From NCBI GenBank assembly GCA_012270555.1, contig JAAXIC010000007.1:1-42487 (forward strand): DNA of 42,487 nt, in the 5' to 3' direction. Of this stretch, positions 16,611-25,000 are shown in pieces; position 1 is the stretch's first letter; every line of letters begins with the position of its first letter. Both the position numbers and the translations under genes were made by a program. The stretch comes from Chloroflexota bacterium. GTDB lineage: Bacteria > Chloroflexota > UBA11872 > VXOZ01. The notes below the pieces were generated by a model. That model did not search any database, was not told the DNA's origin, and saw nothing but the letters and a program-made list of their open reading frames with translations.

Positions 16611-17237
16611 CTAGTAGATAGTGCTCGCGGCTGGGATGCTGGTGACGTGATGAGAGTCATTCCACAGGATGAGGGTTGGGACTGTCTCGTGCCAGTCAAC
16701 GATGGACAGGCTGGCGTGCGCCACGTTCACCTGCCAGTAGTGCTCAAGAGTGAGGCCAAAGAGATGGCAGAAGTACATTCTGAGGCCCCCACCGTGCATC
16801 ACGACCGCCACCGTCTCTCCCTCGTGGCGATGGACTATGCGGCGCAAGGCAGCCTGGGTGCGCTGGTAGAGCGCGGGGCCGTTTTCGGCTCCAGCCGGCG
16901 CCCACTGCGGATTGTGTCGATGCTGTTCCCAATCGGCCGTGTTCCCCATGAGATCAGCCAGCCGCTGACCTTCCCAAGCGCCATAGCCCCGTTCGCGCAG
17001 ATCGCGGTCGCGCACCGCGACAAGATCGTGGAACGCTCCAATCGCTTGCGCAGTGTCATAGCTGCGCGCAAGATCGCTGCAGTAAATGGCGCCAAGCGAC
17101 TCCGCGCGTAGGCGCTCTCCAATCGCTCTTGCCTGTGCCTCGCCTTCCGCGGAGAGTGGAGGATCCTGTTGGCCTTGAATACGTCCCTGGCTGTTCCACG
17201 TTGACTGGCAGTGGCGGACAAGCAAGAGCCTTACCAT
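16611..17237 (-). CDS. Histidine phosphatase family protein (phosphoglycerate mutase/CobC-like)
   Basis: A 208-residue phosphatase with the RHx motif LLVRHCQSTWN (catalytic His9 and Arg8), a later RERGYGAWEG block (acid Glu) and VVMHGGGLRM supplying the second His. Family members remove phosphate from many small molecules, and alpha-ribazole phosphatase (CobC) is one of them. The start is set at ATG 17237, where the MVRLLLVRH core begins; a longer frame to 17318 would overlap folC. It lies 22 nt downstream of folC and is the last gene of the cbiZ-folE-folC series. With cbiZ in the same operon, an alpha-ribazole phosphatase role is possible, and a folate-precursor phosphatase role is another option. 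Both are inference. Confidence 0.88.
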   Translation of the reverse strand: MVRLLLVRHCQSTWNSQGRIQGQQDPPLSAEGEAQARAIGERLRAESLGAIYCSDLARSYDTAQAIGAFHDLVAVRDRDLRERGYGAWEGQRLADLMGNTADWEQHRHNPQWAPAGAENGPALYQRTQAALRRIVHRHEGETVAVVMHGGGLRMYFCHLFGLTLEHYWQVNVAHASLSIVDWHETVPTLILWNDSHHVTSIPAASTIY

Positions 17238-17259
17238 CGCAATCGTCTCTTGTGCTTCC

Positions 17260-18825
17260 TTATGCTGGTCTTGCACCGGACAAATCAAGCGGGGGATCAA
17301 GTTCCTCGGCGAGACCAAAGACTTCCCGTGCCTCCGCCGCCACGAACAACGAACCCGTTACACACAAGACATCCTCAGTGCCCATGGCGTTCATACCTAT
17401 CGCAAGAGCCTGATCCACACCATCGGCGACAGTTGTCGGCACTTTGTCTTTGGCGGTCGCTGCAATTGCACCAGGTTCCTGAGCACGCGGATGGCGCGAC
17501 CTCGTCACCACAAGCTCATCAATTGACGGCAACAAAGCCTCCAGCAGTCTGTCGGAACTCTTGTCTTTATTCGTCCCGAAAACGCAGAGAATCCTACGCC
17601 CAGGATAGTGCTCCGTCAGGGTCTCGCACAAACATGCCATGGCATCAGGCGTGTGCGCGCCATCGGCGATAACCAGCGGCCGGGCCGACAACAGTTCAAA
17701 GCGGCCCGGCCACCGCACGGCTTCAATGCCGGCGCACACTGCGTCAACGGATAGGGGCATTCCTTGGGCCGCGAGCACATCAACCACGGCAAGGGCAACG
17801 CTGAGATTAACCCGCTGGTGGCGTCCACACAGAGGAAAACGCACTTCTCGCTGCTCCCCCAAAGCCGTGACCGCGCACACCTGCGCTGGATACTCCATGT
17901 CGGGTAGCTCTCGAGCAGCTATGGGAGCAGTCGAATTGTCACAGGTTGGTGGCAAGTCCGTTCGTGGTGAGGCGGCACGCCCAGTCCCTGTCGAACCACG
18001 AACGGACGGTCTTTCGACTAAATCAGAGCCAGCCCCGTATTGAGTACAGGGGCAATCGCCAGAGTAAGCGCTGGCCGCGTCGTCGCATGGGCCGGTCATG
18101 GTAATCGCTTCACAGCGGCTTTTGTTCGCCGCAATGATCCCGGCGCCGCGTTTCGCACAGACTTCCCTAAACACGCTTATTACTTCCGCAGGATTCGGTG
18201 CATGCACCAAGACACCGTTATTCTTAACAATCCCCGCTTTCTCCTTAGCAATGGCAGTGAGGGTGTCGCCAAGAATTGCAGTATGCTCCAAGCTGATTGA
18301 CGTGATCACGGAGACCTGCGGCGTGATGACGTTCGTTGCATCGAGTCTCCCGCCCAGACCCACCTCGACGACGGCCACATCCACCGCTGCTTCCGCAAAG
18401 CAAAGGAACCCCAGGGCGGTTGCCAATTCGTACGTGGTCGGATTGCCCAGATCAGGATGCTCGGCCTTGAGCGTCTCCACGGCGCCAGCTATCCGGCCAA
18501 CCAGGCGGGAAAACGTCTCTGGACTAACCGGCCGGTTGTCGATGCGCACCCGCTCGCGAAACGTGTGGAGGTGGGGCTGGGTATAGAGACCGGTGCGCAG
18601 GCCGGCGGCACGCAGCACGGACTCCAGAATCGCCGCCGTAGACCCTTTGCCCTTGCTGCCGGCCACGTGAATGCTGGCAAAACGCCGGTGGGGATTGCCG
18701 AGGATACGCAGCAATGCGCCAATGCGGTCCAGCGTGAAGCGCGGCGGGGAGTCTACGCCATACCCGATGCCGCGCTCCCAGTCGATGAAGGAGTAAAGGT
18801 ACTTGAGCGCCTCGGCGTAATTCAT
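17260..18825 (-). CDS. folC: Bifunctional folylpolyglutamate/dihydrofolate synthase FolC with in-frame insert
   Basis: A 521-residue Mur-ligase-family enzyme that adds glutamate to dihydropteroate and folates. The P-loop is GSKGKGSTA (56-64). Further blocks are GLGGRLDATNV (156-166), SLEHTAILGDTLTAIAKEKAGI, and NLSVALA and DGAHTPDAM in the C-terminal domain. Typical FolC proteins have about 420-440 residues. Here there is a poorly conserved insert at about 236-310 (Cys/Thr/Pro/Gly-rich), and within it residues 274-290 are encoded by a 48-nt palindromic repeat. The frame stays open, so the gene is probably functional. It starts 6 nt after the folE stop and ends 22 nt before the histidine phosphatase gene. 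Confidence 0.93.
   Translation of the reverse strand: MNYAEALKYLYSFIDWERGIGYGVDSPPRFTLDRIGALLRILGNPHRRFASIHVAGSKGKGSTAAILESVLRAAGLRTGLYTQPHLHTFRERVRIDNRPVSPETFSRLVGRIAGAVETLKAEHPDLGNPTTYELATALGFLCFAEAAVDVAVVEVGLGGRLDATNVITPQVSVITSISLEHTAILGDTLTAIAKEKAGIVKNNGVLVHAPNPAEVISVFREVCAKRGAGIIAANKSRCEAITMTGPCDDAASAYSGDCPCTQYGAGSDLVERPSVRGSTGTGRAASPRTDLPPTCDNSTAPIAARELPDMEYPAQVCAVTALGEQREVRFPLCGRHQRVNLSVALAVVDVLAAQGMPLSVDAVCAGIEAVRWPGRFELLSARPLVIADGAHTPDAMACLCETLTEHYPGRRILCVFGTNKDKSSDRLLEALLPSIDELVVTRSRHPRAQEPGAIAATAKDKVPTTVADGVDQALAIGMNAMGTEDVLCVTGSLFVAAEAREVFGLAEELDPPLDLSGARPA
17958..18005. repeat. Palindromic repeat inserted in-frame inside folC
   Basis: Perfect 11-bp arms CCGTTCGTGGT (17958-17968) and ACCACGAACGG (17995-18005) span exactly 48 nt, a multiple of three with no stop in the folC frame. 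The end motif CCGTTCG matches the arm of the intergenic repeat at 4576-4637, so both look like members of one intergenic palindrome class. Insertion in the folC spacer region explains part of the enzyme's extra length. Confidence 0.8.
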
Positions 18826-18831
18826 CAGGAA

Positions 18832-19452
18832 TCAGCGCTGGCCCGTGGCGATGGCCATGAACTCGTTGCGCGTGCGCGGGTCCGAGAGAAAGAGACCGCG
18901 CATTGCACTCGTAATCATCCGGGATCCGGGCTTCTGGATGCCGCGCATGGCGATGCACATGTGCTCTGCCTCCACCACCACCGCCACGCCCTGCGGTTTG
19001 ATCACCTTGGCAATGGTCGCGGCGGCATCATCGGTGAGGCGTTCCTGCAGTTGCGGCCGCTTCGCCAGTGTTTCAATGACGCGGGCAAGTTTGCTGGCGC
19101 CCACGATTTGGCCGCTGGGTATATACCCCACGTGCGCCATCCCCCAGAAAGGCAGCAGGTGATGCTCGCACATCGAGAAGAACTGAATGTCCTTCAACAC
19201 CACCATGCCTGCATAGTCTTCGTGAAAGCTGGCATCGATGGCGGCGGCCGGATCGCGGGAGAGCCCGGAAAAGAGAAACTCGTATGCTTGCGCGATGCGG
19301 CGCGGTGTCTCGCTCAGTCCTTCACGGGCCGGATCCTCACCAATCGCGAGTAAGATCTCTTCCACGGCGCGCTCAATGCGGCGCGTGTCGACTCTCGACT
19401 CTGTTCCAATACCATCTGCCTTTTCCTGGGTATTTGATGTCTTTCGCTGCAT
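18832..19452 (-). CDS. folE: GTP cyclohydrolase I FolE
   Basis: A 206-residue enzyme that turns GTP into 7,8-dihydroneopterin triphosphate, the first step of folate synthesis. Zinc ligands are visible as Cys95 in SMCEHHLLPF and Cys166 in EAEHMCIAMRGIQKPGS, with His98. The N-terminal 20 residues are variable. ATG 19452 is the first in-frame start, with only a weak AGGG about 12 nt upstream. It follows the cbiZ stop by 30 nt and precedes folC by 6 nt in the same direction, so folE and folC are in one operon with cbiZ upstream. The folB, folP and folK steps are not in the window. Confidence 0.96.
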   Translation of the reverse strand: MQRKTSNTQEKADGIGTESRVDTRRIERAVEEILLAIGEDPAREGLSETPRRIAQAYEFLFSGLSRDPAAAIDASFHEDYAGMVVLKDIQFFSMCEHHLLPFWGMAHVGYIPSGQIVGASKLARVIETLAKRPQLQERLTDDAAATIAKVIKPQGVAVVVEAEHMCIAMRGIQKPGSRMITSAMRGLFLSDPRTRNEFMAIATGQR

Positions 19453-19482
19453 GCGATTCTTACCCTAAACTCCTTAGAGCGG

Positions 19483-20214
19483 TCAGTCTACGTGCTGCGC
19501 TTGCAGAGCGCGGGTCAATCCCTCATGCACCGTCTTACCCACCAGATAGCCAAGCTGCGTCGTAGGGCCCGCCTGCCGAATCCGTTCGCCTTTGCTCAAA
19601 CAGCCGATAATGACGCTATCGGCTGGAGCTCCCGTAGCGACGTATCCTTCGCTTGTCGTAACGCGATTTTCGACGAGCGCACGTACTTTCGCTTCGGTAG
19701 CGGTAACCATCGCACTCACCATCGCGCCCATGGAGAGGCTTGCGTCAGTGAGAATGATTATGTCAATGCTTTCGCTGGTACTTCCTTCCCCCGGCTTCGT
19801 CTTTCCCGCAGAGCACCGTGTCGTTAGGTCCGCAATGAGCAAGGCAGTTAGCTTCCACTTCGCTGCTGCCTCTGTTACTTGAATGCAGCTTTCAGCAGCG
19901 GCAGTCGTGAGCAGGCCCACAAAGGGCTCATGAATACCCGCTTCCATTGCCCAATCATGCAGTTGCTGCTCTGGGTCCACTGACTGCTGTTCTGTCTCAA
20001 CAGACATCGCTACAATGTTGCGCGTCAACGCCAGATCGTCCCCGACGTTTGCACAACCCAAGACGCGCAAGGGAGTACTGCTGGAGACACGAAGCACGTT
20101 GGCAGACCGTGTAAGCGTGACATCTTCGAGCAGGCTCTCACCATCGGAGGCTGGATTCATCACCGCTCGCTTGTCTAATAATTCCACACCAAAGAGAGCA
20201 TACGCACGAAACAT
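19483..20214 (-). CDS. cbiZ: Adenosylcobinamide amidohydrolase CbiZ-like
   Basis: A 243-residue protein whose C-terminal two thirds fit the CbiZ family, which cleaves the amide bond of adenosylcobinamide or pseudo-cobamides so that cobyric acid can be recycled with another lower ligand. Matching blocks are HEPFVGLLTTA, LTDASLSMGAMVSAMVTATEAK, YVATGAPADSVIIGC and the C-terminal LGYLVGKTVHEGLTRAL. The AG-rich stretch in the middle is replaced by a Ser/Thr/Gly linker (about 155-165), so the match is distant. ATG 20214 is chosen over a longer frame to 20235. It is the first gene of the operon with folE, folC and a histidine phosphatase, and a promoter-like sequence lies upstream at 20248-20276. 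Confidence 0.78.
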   Translation of the reverse strand: MFRAYALFGVELLDKRAVMNPASDGESLLEDVTLTRSANVLRVSSSTPLRVLGCANVGDDLALTRNIVAMSVETEQQSVDPEQQLHDWAMEAGIHEPFVGLLTTAAAESCIQVTEAAAKWKLTALLIADLTTRCSAGKTKPGEGSTSESIDIIILTDASLSMGAMVSAMVTATEAKVRALVENRVTTSEGYVATGAPADSVIIGCLSKGERIRQAGPTTQLGYLVGKTVHEGLTRALQAQHVD

Positions 20215-20247
20215 CGCGGGCCTGCAAGGGGGCACTGTGCTGACCTC

Positions 20248-20276
20248 AGTATTCTATGGGCCACCTACCTTGTCAA
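20248..20276 (-). promoter_or_regulatory. Probable sigma-70-type promoter for the cbiZ-folE-folC operon
   Basis: On the minus strand a perfect -35 TTGACA (plus 20271-20276), a 17-nt spacer and a -10-like AATACT (plus 20248-20253, 4 of 6 consensus) lie about 35 nt upstream of the cbiZ start. A TAGAAT also occurs at a 14-nt spacing. The consensus -35 supports a promoter; the -10 is imperfect. Confidence 0.5.
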
Positions 20277-20474
20277 CCTACGCTCGGCCTCGATCAGGGG
20301 AAGGTGCAAACCAGGCGAAGACTGCATTTCTGGCGCGATTCCATGCGGGATAGAGGACGTTTCCCTTTAGCTCTTGGCAACGGTTGTGCACGTTGCGATA
20401 GCATAATTTCAGCCAACGACGTATCATTATGACAGCAAGGCTATTTACCTTAGACGTTGGGAGCCCCAAGACAA

Positions 20475-21506
20475 ATGCAACGCACTACACTCACCGTTGC
20501 CGAGTTACGCCAAGCCATTGACCAGCTTCCGCGTGTGCACCTCGCCGTGCTACCTACGCCGTTGGAAGAAGCCGCGCGTCTCTCCGATGCGCTCGGGGGA
20601 CCACCCATCTTCTTCAAGCGCGATGACCTCACCGGACTTGCACTCGGTGGGAATAAGACCCGGCATCTCGAGTTCATTCTAGGCGAGGCTCTGCAGCAGG
20701 GGGCGGACACGATCATTACGGGGGCATCGATCCAGTCGAACTTTTGCCGTCAGACCGCTGCCGCCTGCGCCAAGCTCGGCTTGCGCTGTGTCCTTTATTT
20801 GAACGGTGAAGAGCCTAACGTGCCCCAGGGTAATCTGTTACTCGACCATCTCGCTGGCGCGGACGTGCGTGTCGTCCAAGTACGGCAGCTTCCCGATCTC
20901 ATCGCGCTCTGCGAGGAAGCGGCAGTTGCGGAACGCCAGGCGGGCCGCAACCCTATCGTCGTGGATTTGTGGCACGGCATTGCCAGCTTGGGTTCGGTGT
21001 CATATGTCGATTGCGCTCTCGAGTTGAAGGAACAGTTAGAAGAACTCGGCCTGTTGCGTGCTTCCATCTATCTCTCCTCCGCCACTGCTACCCAAGGAGG
21101 ATTGGAACTGGCGGCGCGGGCGCTTGGTCTCGATTGGCAGATTGTCGGCATCAGTCCTATTCGGACGGATCTCGTGCCGGCGGAGGTGGTAGCAGACCTC
21201 GCCAACGAAGCCGCCCAGCGCCTCAAGCTCGACGTGTGCGTTTCCGCAGCCGACATCGAGAACCAGGAGCAGTACATCGGCCCTGGCTATGCGCTCCCCA
21301 CGACTGAGTCCCGCGAGGCACTGGAGTTGGTTGCCGAAACGGAAGGCCTTTTTCTCGACCCGGTGTATACCGCCAAAGCCATGGCCGGCCTCATCGACCA
21401 TATCCGTTCGGGAGCGCTCGATCCCTCGCAGCCCGTGATCTTTTTGCACACGGGGGGCACGCCGGCCTTGTTCGCTTTCAATGACTGGTACGTACCTTCA
21501 GAGTAG
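20475..21506 (+). CDS. PLP-dependent D-cysteine desulfhydrase / ACC deaminase family enzyme
   Basis: A 343-residue fold-type-II PLP enzyme. The PLP Lys61 is in LGGNKTRHLEF, preceded by FFKRDDLTGLA. The family signature GASIQSNFCRQTAAACAKLG follows. HTGGTPALFAF near the C-terminus holds the phosphate-binding Gly-rich turn. Members include D-cysteine desulfhydrase, ACC deaminase and L-cysteate sulfo-lyase; sequence alone cannot separate them. ATG 20475 has GGGAG 11 nt upstream; a TTG at 20457 would add six residues. The gene is divergent from cbiZ and 30 nt before an RDD membrane protein. The D-aminoacylase-type gene downstream could supply D-amino acids, which gives a weak thematic link. Confidence 0.88.
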   Translation: MQRTTLTVAELRQAIDQLPRVHLAVLPTPLEEAARLSDALGGPPIFFKRDDLTGLALGGNKTRHLEFILGEALQQGADTIITGASIQSNFCRQTAAACAKLGLRCVLYLNGEEPNVPQGNLLLDHLAGADVRVVQVRQLPDLIALCEEAAVAERQAGRNPIVVDLWHGIASLGSVSYVDCALELKEQLEELGLLRASIYLSSATATQGGLELAARALGLDWQIVGISPIRTDLVPAEVVADLANEAAQRLKLDVCVSAADIENQEQYIGPGYALPTTESREALELVAETEGLFLDPVYTAKAMAGLIDHIRSGALDPSQPVIFLHTGGTPALFAFNDWYVPSE

Positions 21507-21536
21507 GGCCAAATCAAGGCCTGAAAGGCAAGCCCT

Positions 21537-22130
21537 GTGTCGACACCAAATGATGGGACTATACCCGGCAAGCAAATTGCCGGACTACCGCTGGCGCCTC
21601 TAGAGAAGCGGATCAAGGCGGCACTGTGGGACCTACTCTTCTTTGTATTCGGGCTCGCCGCCGCGGCGATGTTGGCGGTTACGGCGGTCATAACCGGTGT
21701 CCTCATCCTCGGGGTCTCTGTTGGCGAGGTAACCGAAGACACGGTCTATCCCGATGCCGCCATCATCGTGCCGTTTGGCTTGGCCATTCTCATCATCGCG
21801 CTGGCGCCGTATATCTACTTCATTCAAGTGCCGGCCGAATACAGCGGAACCGCCGGCATGCGCTTGGTGGGCGTCCGCGCCGTCACAATCGATGGGGAAC
21901 AAATGAACTGGCGGCAGGCCGCCACACGGGCGCTCGCCATGCTTGTATCGATTGCGGCACTCTGCGCCGGCGCGCTTTGGATGTTCAGAGAGCCGAACCG
22001 CCGCACGTGGCACGACCTAGCGGCGGGGACATTTGTGATTGAAGATGTGTACATACCGAGGCGGCTGAATCTCGACCCCTGGGATCCGATTGAAGAAGAG
22101 GAAGAATTGTCGTCATCGGGATCGTCATAG
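21537..22130 (+). CDS. RDD-family membrane protein
   Basis: A 197-residue integral membrane protein of the RDD family (function of the domain not fixed; some members are linked to transport or stress). It has hydrophobic segments around residues 30-60, 75-95 and 125-145. The family blocks are an Arg-Ala-Leu-Trp-Asp start (KRIKAALWDLLFF), TAGMRLVGVRAVTIDG, WRQAATRAL and NRRTWHDLAAGTFVI. The C-terminus is a Glu/Ser-rich tail (EEEEELSSSGSS). It begins at GTG 21537 with AAAGG 8 nt upstream. It follows the PLP enzyme by 30 nt, so they may be co-transcribed. Confidence 0.86.
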   Translation: MSTPNDGTIPGKQIAGLPLAPLEKRIKAALWDLLFFVFGLAAAAMLAVTAVITGVLILGVSVGEVTEDTVYPDAAIIVPFGLAILIIALAPYIYFIQVPAEYSGTAGMRLVGVRAVTIDGEQMNWRQAATRALAMLVSIAALCAGALWMFREPNRRTWHDLAAGTFVIEDVYIPRRLNLDPWDPIEEEEELSSSGSS

Positions 22131-22204
22131 TCACCGATTTGGCACGTTACTTTGCCACATCTGGAGAAGTGAATCCCCGGTTCCGGCGCGGAGAGGAATG
22201 AAGA

Positions 22205-23791
22205 ATGTACGACGTGGTCTTTGAAAATTGCACGATAGTTGACGGTACAGGCGGACGGAGGTTCGTTTCGGACGTAGCGGTCCAAGGTGGAAAAATAGCT
22301 GCCGTCGGCACGCTAGAGCACGCTGAGGCCGAGCGGCGGGTTTCTGGCAGCGGCAAGGTTTTGGCTCCAGGCTTCATCGATATGCACACGCACTCGGACC
22401 TGCCATTACTCGTGAATAACAAAGCCGAAAGCAAGATACGCCAAGGCGTTACCACAGAGGTGATTGGCAACTGCGGATTCGGCCCGGCGCCCCTCACTGA
22501 AGCGACGAAGCCGGAGATTAGCGGCATGAGCACGTTTCTCGCCAAGGGGAGCGAAGCGCTGGGGTGGGAATGGCTGACCTTCGGCGAATACTTGGACGCC
22601 ATGGACCGGAACGGAGCGGCCTTAAACGTCGTGCCGCTCGTCGGCCACGTACCGATACGCATGGCGGCGATGGGAGTCCAACGACGTCACGCCGAGCCGG
22701 AGGAGATTAAGGCGCAGCAGCAACACCTTCGCCAGTCGTTGGAGGATGGCGCCTTTGGCATGTCCAGTGGTCTCATCTTTCCGCCCAGCTCCTATGCGGA
22801 TACGGAAGAACTCGTCAGTCTGGCCAACGTATTGCATGAATACGGCGCATTGTACTTCAGTCACATTCGCGGCGAGGGCGATACGCTCTTGCGCGCCGTC
22901 GCGGAAGCCATCGAGATTGGTGAGCGCGCAGACGTGTCCGTAGAGATTGCCCACCATAAGGCGACCGGCAAGAACAACTGGGGCAAGGTGCACGACGCGA
23001 CCATGCAGAGCGAGCGCGCCCAAGCTCGCAACGTGAACGTCAACTTTGACGTCTATCCCTACACTGCCGGCAGCGGCGGGCTGGACCAGGTGGTCCCCAA
23101 TTGGGCGAAAGAAGGCGGGACGGCAGCTATGCTCGCACGTCTCAAAGACCCGGAGACATACGCCCAATTGCGAGAGGAGGCCGCTGTATCATTCGGCACA
23201 TGGGAGAAATTCTATTTGGTTTGGATTGGCAGCGACGCCTACCGGCAGTATGAAGGGCAGGAATTCACCGCAATTGGCGAGAGCCTAAAGATGGATCCCC
23301 TCGACGCCGCCTTTCACCTCATCAGCGAAAGCCGGAACCAAGCTTCCATGTTGGCATTCTCAACGAGCGAGGACGACGTGGACTTCATGCTGCAGCACCC
23401 GCTCGGCATGGTGGGTTCCGATGGTTCGAGTCTGGCCCCGTACGGTCCCCTGAGCCAGGGAGTGCCCCATCCCCGCAACTACGGCACGTATCCCCGGATA
23501 TTGCAGGTCTACGTGCGCGAGCGCGGCGTATTGACGCTGGAACAGGCGATTCTCAAAATGTCGGGCGCGTGCGCGGAAAAACTTGGACTGACGACAAAAG
23601 GCTTTGTTCGCAGCGGCCTCGATGCCGACCTCGTCCTCTTCGACCCGGAGAACGTCACGGACAACGCAACCTTTGGCGACCCGCACCAGTACCCTTCCGG
23701 TATTGACCTGGTCATGGTGAACGGCGAGATTGTAGTCGAGAACGGTGAGCACACCGGTAAGTTGCCCGGCAAGGTGCTGCGACGGAATTAG
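22205..23791 (+). CDS. N-acyl-D-amino-acid deacylase (D-aminoacylase)-type amidohydrolase
   Basis: A 528-residue amidohydrolase-superfamily enzyme of the D-aminoacylase branch, which removes N-acyl groups from D-amino acids. Metal and active-site residues are readable: HTHSD (His61, His63, Asp65), Cys90 in GNCGFGP, HIRGEG (His220), EIAHHKATG (His250) and SDGSSLAP (Asp406). HPRNYGTYPR is the usual substrate-side block. The N-terminal and C-terminal small beta-domain pieces (DVVFENCTIVDGTG; DADLVLFDPENV) are present. ATG 22205 has AGAGGAA upstream. The gene follows the RDD gene by about 75 nt. It may scavenge D-amino acids together with the D-cysteine-type enzyme upstream (inference). Confidence 0.92.
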   Translation: MYDVVFENCTIVDGTGGRRFVSDVAVQGGKIAAVGTLEHAEAERRVSGSGKVLAPGFIDMHTHSDLPLLVNNKAESKIRQGVTTEVIGNCGFGPAPLTEATKPEISGMSTFLAKGSEALGWEWLTFGEYLDAMDRNGAALNVVPLVGHVPIRMAAMGVQRRHAEPEEIKAQQQHLRQSLEDGAFGMSSGLIFPPSSYADTEELVSLANVLHEYGALYFSHIRGEGDTLLRAVAEAIEIGERADVSVEIAHHKATGKNNWGKVHDATMQSERAQARNVNVNFDVYPYTAGSGGLDQVVPNWAKEGGTAAMLARLKDPETYAQLREEAAVSFGTWEKFYLVWIGSDAYRQYEGQEFTAIGESLKMDPLDAAFHLISESRNQASMLAFSTSEDDVDFMLQHPLGMVGSDGSSLAPYGPLSQGVPHPRNYGTYPRILQVYVRERGVLTLEQAILKMSGACAEKLGLTTKGFVRSGLDADLVLFDPENVTDNATFGDPHQYPSGIDLVMVNGEIVVENGEHTGKLPGKVLRRN

Positions 23792-23809
23792 CGGTTCACT
23801 TTAGAGCCG

Positions 23810-24550
23810 TTATACACCAAAGGCCAGACGTTCGATCAAGGACTCCGGCAAGTCTGCCGCGCGCATCTTCCGCTGGGTCGTGGAAACGTCATACGCTACG
23901 CGGTGCAGTTGGAACTCGCGACTCTCGGCATCATATATGCCAAACGCCGCATTCGGGTTGTAGTCACGCGGCTGGCCGACGCTGCCGGGATTGATGATCA
24001 TCCGCATGCGACCGTCCAAGGGCAGCGGTTCGCCCGGTTGCAAGACTATTCCATGGACTTCCTTCAGCGAGTCCCTGCCGGCCTCAATAAAGACGGTCGG
24101 CACGTGCGTATGACCCACCAGGCAATACGTTGTAGAGAAGTAGGGAAAGCACCTCTCTGCCTCGGCAGCGCGAAAGAGATACTCCTGTGTAGGCGCTCGC
24201 GGGCTGCCGTGGACGAGAAGGAAGTTCCCTTCCGTAGCTGTATCCGGTAATTCGGATAGGAAACGACGGCTATCTGCATTCAATTGCGTTGCCGTCCACT
24301 GCGCGGCATAGGCGGCGTGGGGATTGAATCCCGCAGCCGTGCGTTTGCCGCAAGCCACCCAGTCGTGATTGCCGGCCACGGCAACGTGATCGTAGCACCT
24401 GATCGCATCAATACACTCGTTCGGGTTCGGCCCATAGCCGACAAGATCACCCATGCACCAAAGCTGCTCGAACGGTTCGGCGGCTGCGATCACCGCATTG
24501 AGCGCTTCCAGGTTAGCGTGCACGTCCGCAATGATGAGATAACGCGAAAC
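23810..24550 (-). CDS. Calcineurin-like metallophosphoesterase with unresolved start codon
   Basis: A metallophosphoesterase of about 246 residues with all later motifs: GDLVGYGPNP, AGNHDW, VHGSPR, VGHTHVP and INPGSVGQPRD. The first metal motif, DxH, reads ADVHANLEAL. Its Asp lies upstream of the first canonical start in the frame, the GTG at 24523 that encodes the Val of DVH. Upstream, in frame, the sequence reads SRYLIIADVH, exactly the family N-terminus. A well-placed GGAG (plus 24557-24560) stands 6 nt before a GTT codon (24548-24550), not a standard start; an in-frame stop lies at 24560-24562. I place the start at this codon because the metal-binding Asp needs it; a base error or rare start (GTT, ATC, ATT) would explain it. 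The substrate is unknown. Confidence 0.82.
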   Translation of the reverse strand, partial: VSRYLIIADVHANLEALNAVIAAAEPFEQLWCMGDLVGYGPNPNECIDAIRCYDHVAVAGNHDWVACGKRTAAGFNPHAAYAAQWTATQLNADSRRFLSELPDTATEGNFLLVHGSPRAPTQEYLFRAAEAERCFPYFSTTYCLVGHTHVPTVFIEAGRDSLKEVHGIVLQPGEPLPLDGRMRMIINPGSVGQPRDYNPNAAFGIYDAESREFQLHRVAYDVSTTQRKMRAADLPESLIERLAFGV

Positions 24551-24622
24551 TGTGTGCTCCTATGGTTACTTTGTTTCAAAGAACGGGGCCTGAAACCGCA
24601 AATCATGAGCATACAGACACCG

Positions 24623-24916
24623 CTACGAGAATGGAATGAAATCAATCTCACGGTCGATGACGTCCATCTCCAGCGACAGCCCGGTGATGTAGTTCGTCAC
24701 TTTGTCGAGCATCGCATTCGCGTGGCGCGTATCCGTGCTCACACAGGTTACGCCGATGACGCACGAGGCCCACACATCCTGATCGGCGACTTCCGCAATT
24801 GCCACGTTGAAACGCGACCGCGTGCGATCGACGATAGCCCGCACGACGCGGCGCTTCTCCTTTAGGGAATCGGCTGCGTAGAGCTGAAAGGTGAGTTGAC
24901 ATACTCCAATGATCAT
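24623..24916 (-). CDS. DUF503 (YlxP-like) small protein
   Basis: A 97-residue protein of the DUF503 family, small cytoplasmic proteins sometimes associated with ribosome-maturation genes; the biochemical function is not known. Family blocks are MIIGVCQLTFQLYAADSLK, the KEKRRVVRAIVDRTRSRFNV run, and VAEVADQDVW-like AEVADQDVWASC. The start is ATG 24916, where the family N-terminus begins; a longer frame to 24955 has no family match. No clear RBS precedes it. The metallophosphoesterase follows about 70 nt downstream in the same direction. The gene is not next to infB or rbfA, where homologues often lie. Confidence 0.85.
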   Translation of the reverse strand: MIIGVCQLTFQLYAADSLKEKRRVVRAIVDRTRSRFNVAIAEVADQDVWASCVIGVTCVSTDTRHANAMLDKVTNYITGLSLEMDVIDREIDFIPFS

Positions 24917-25000
24917 GAGAAAGAAGAGCGAAACGCAAAAACCATGAGAAGGCACACGTGTGAATCACGCCTTGCAAATTCAGTAAAGAGAAAACGGGGG

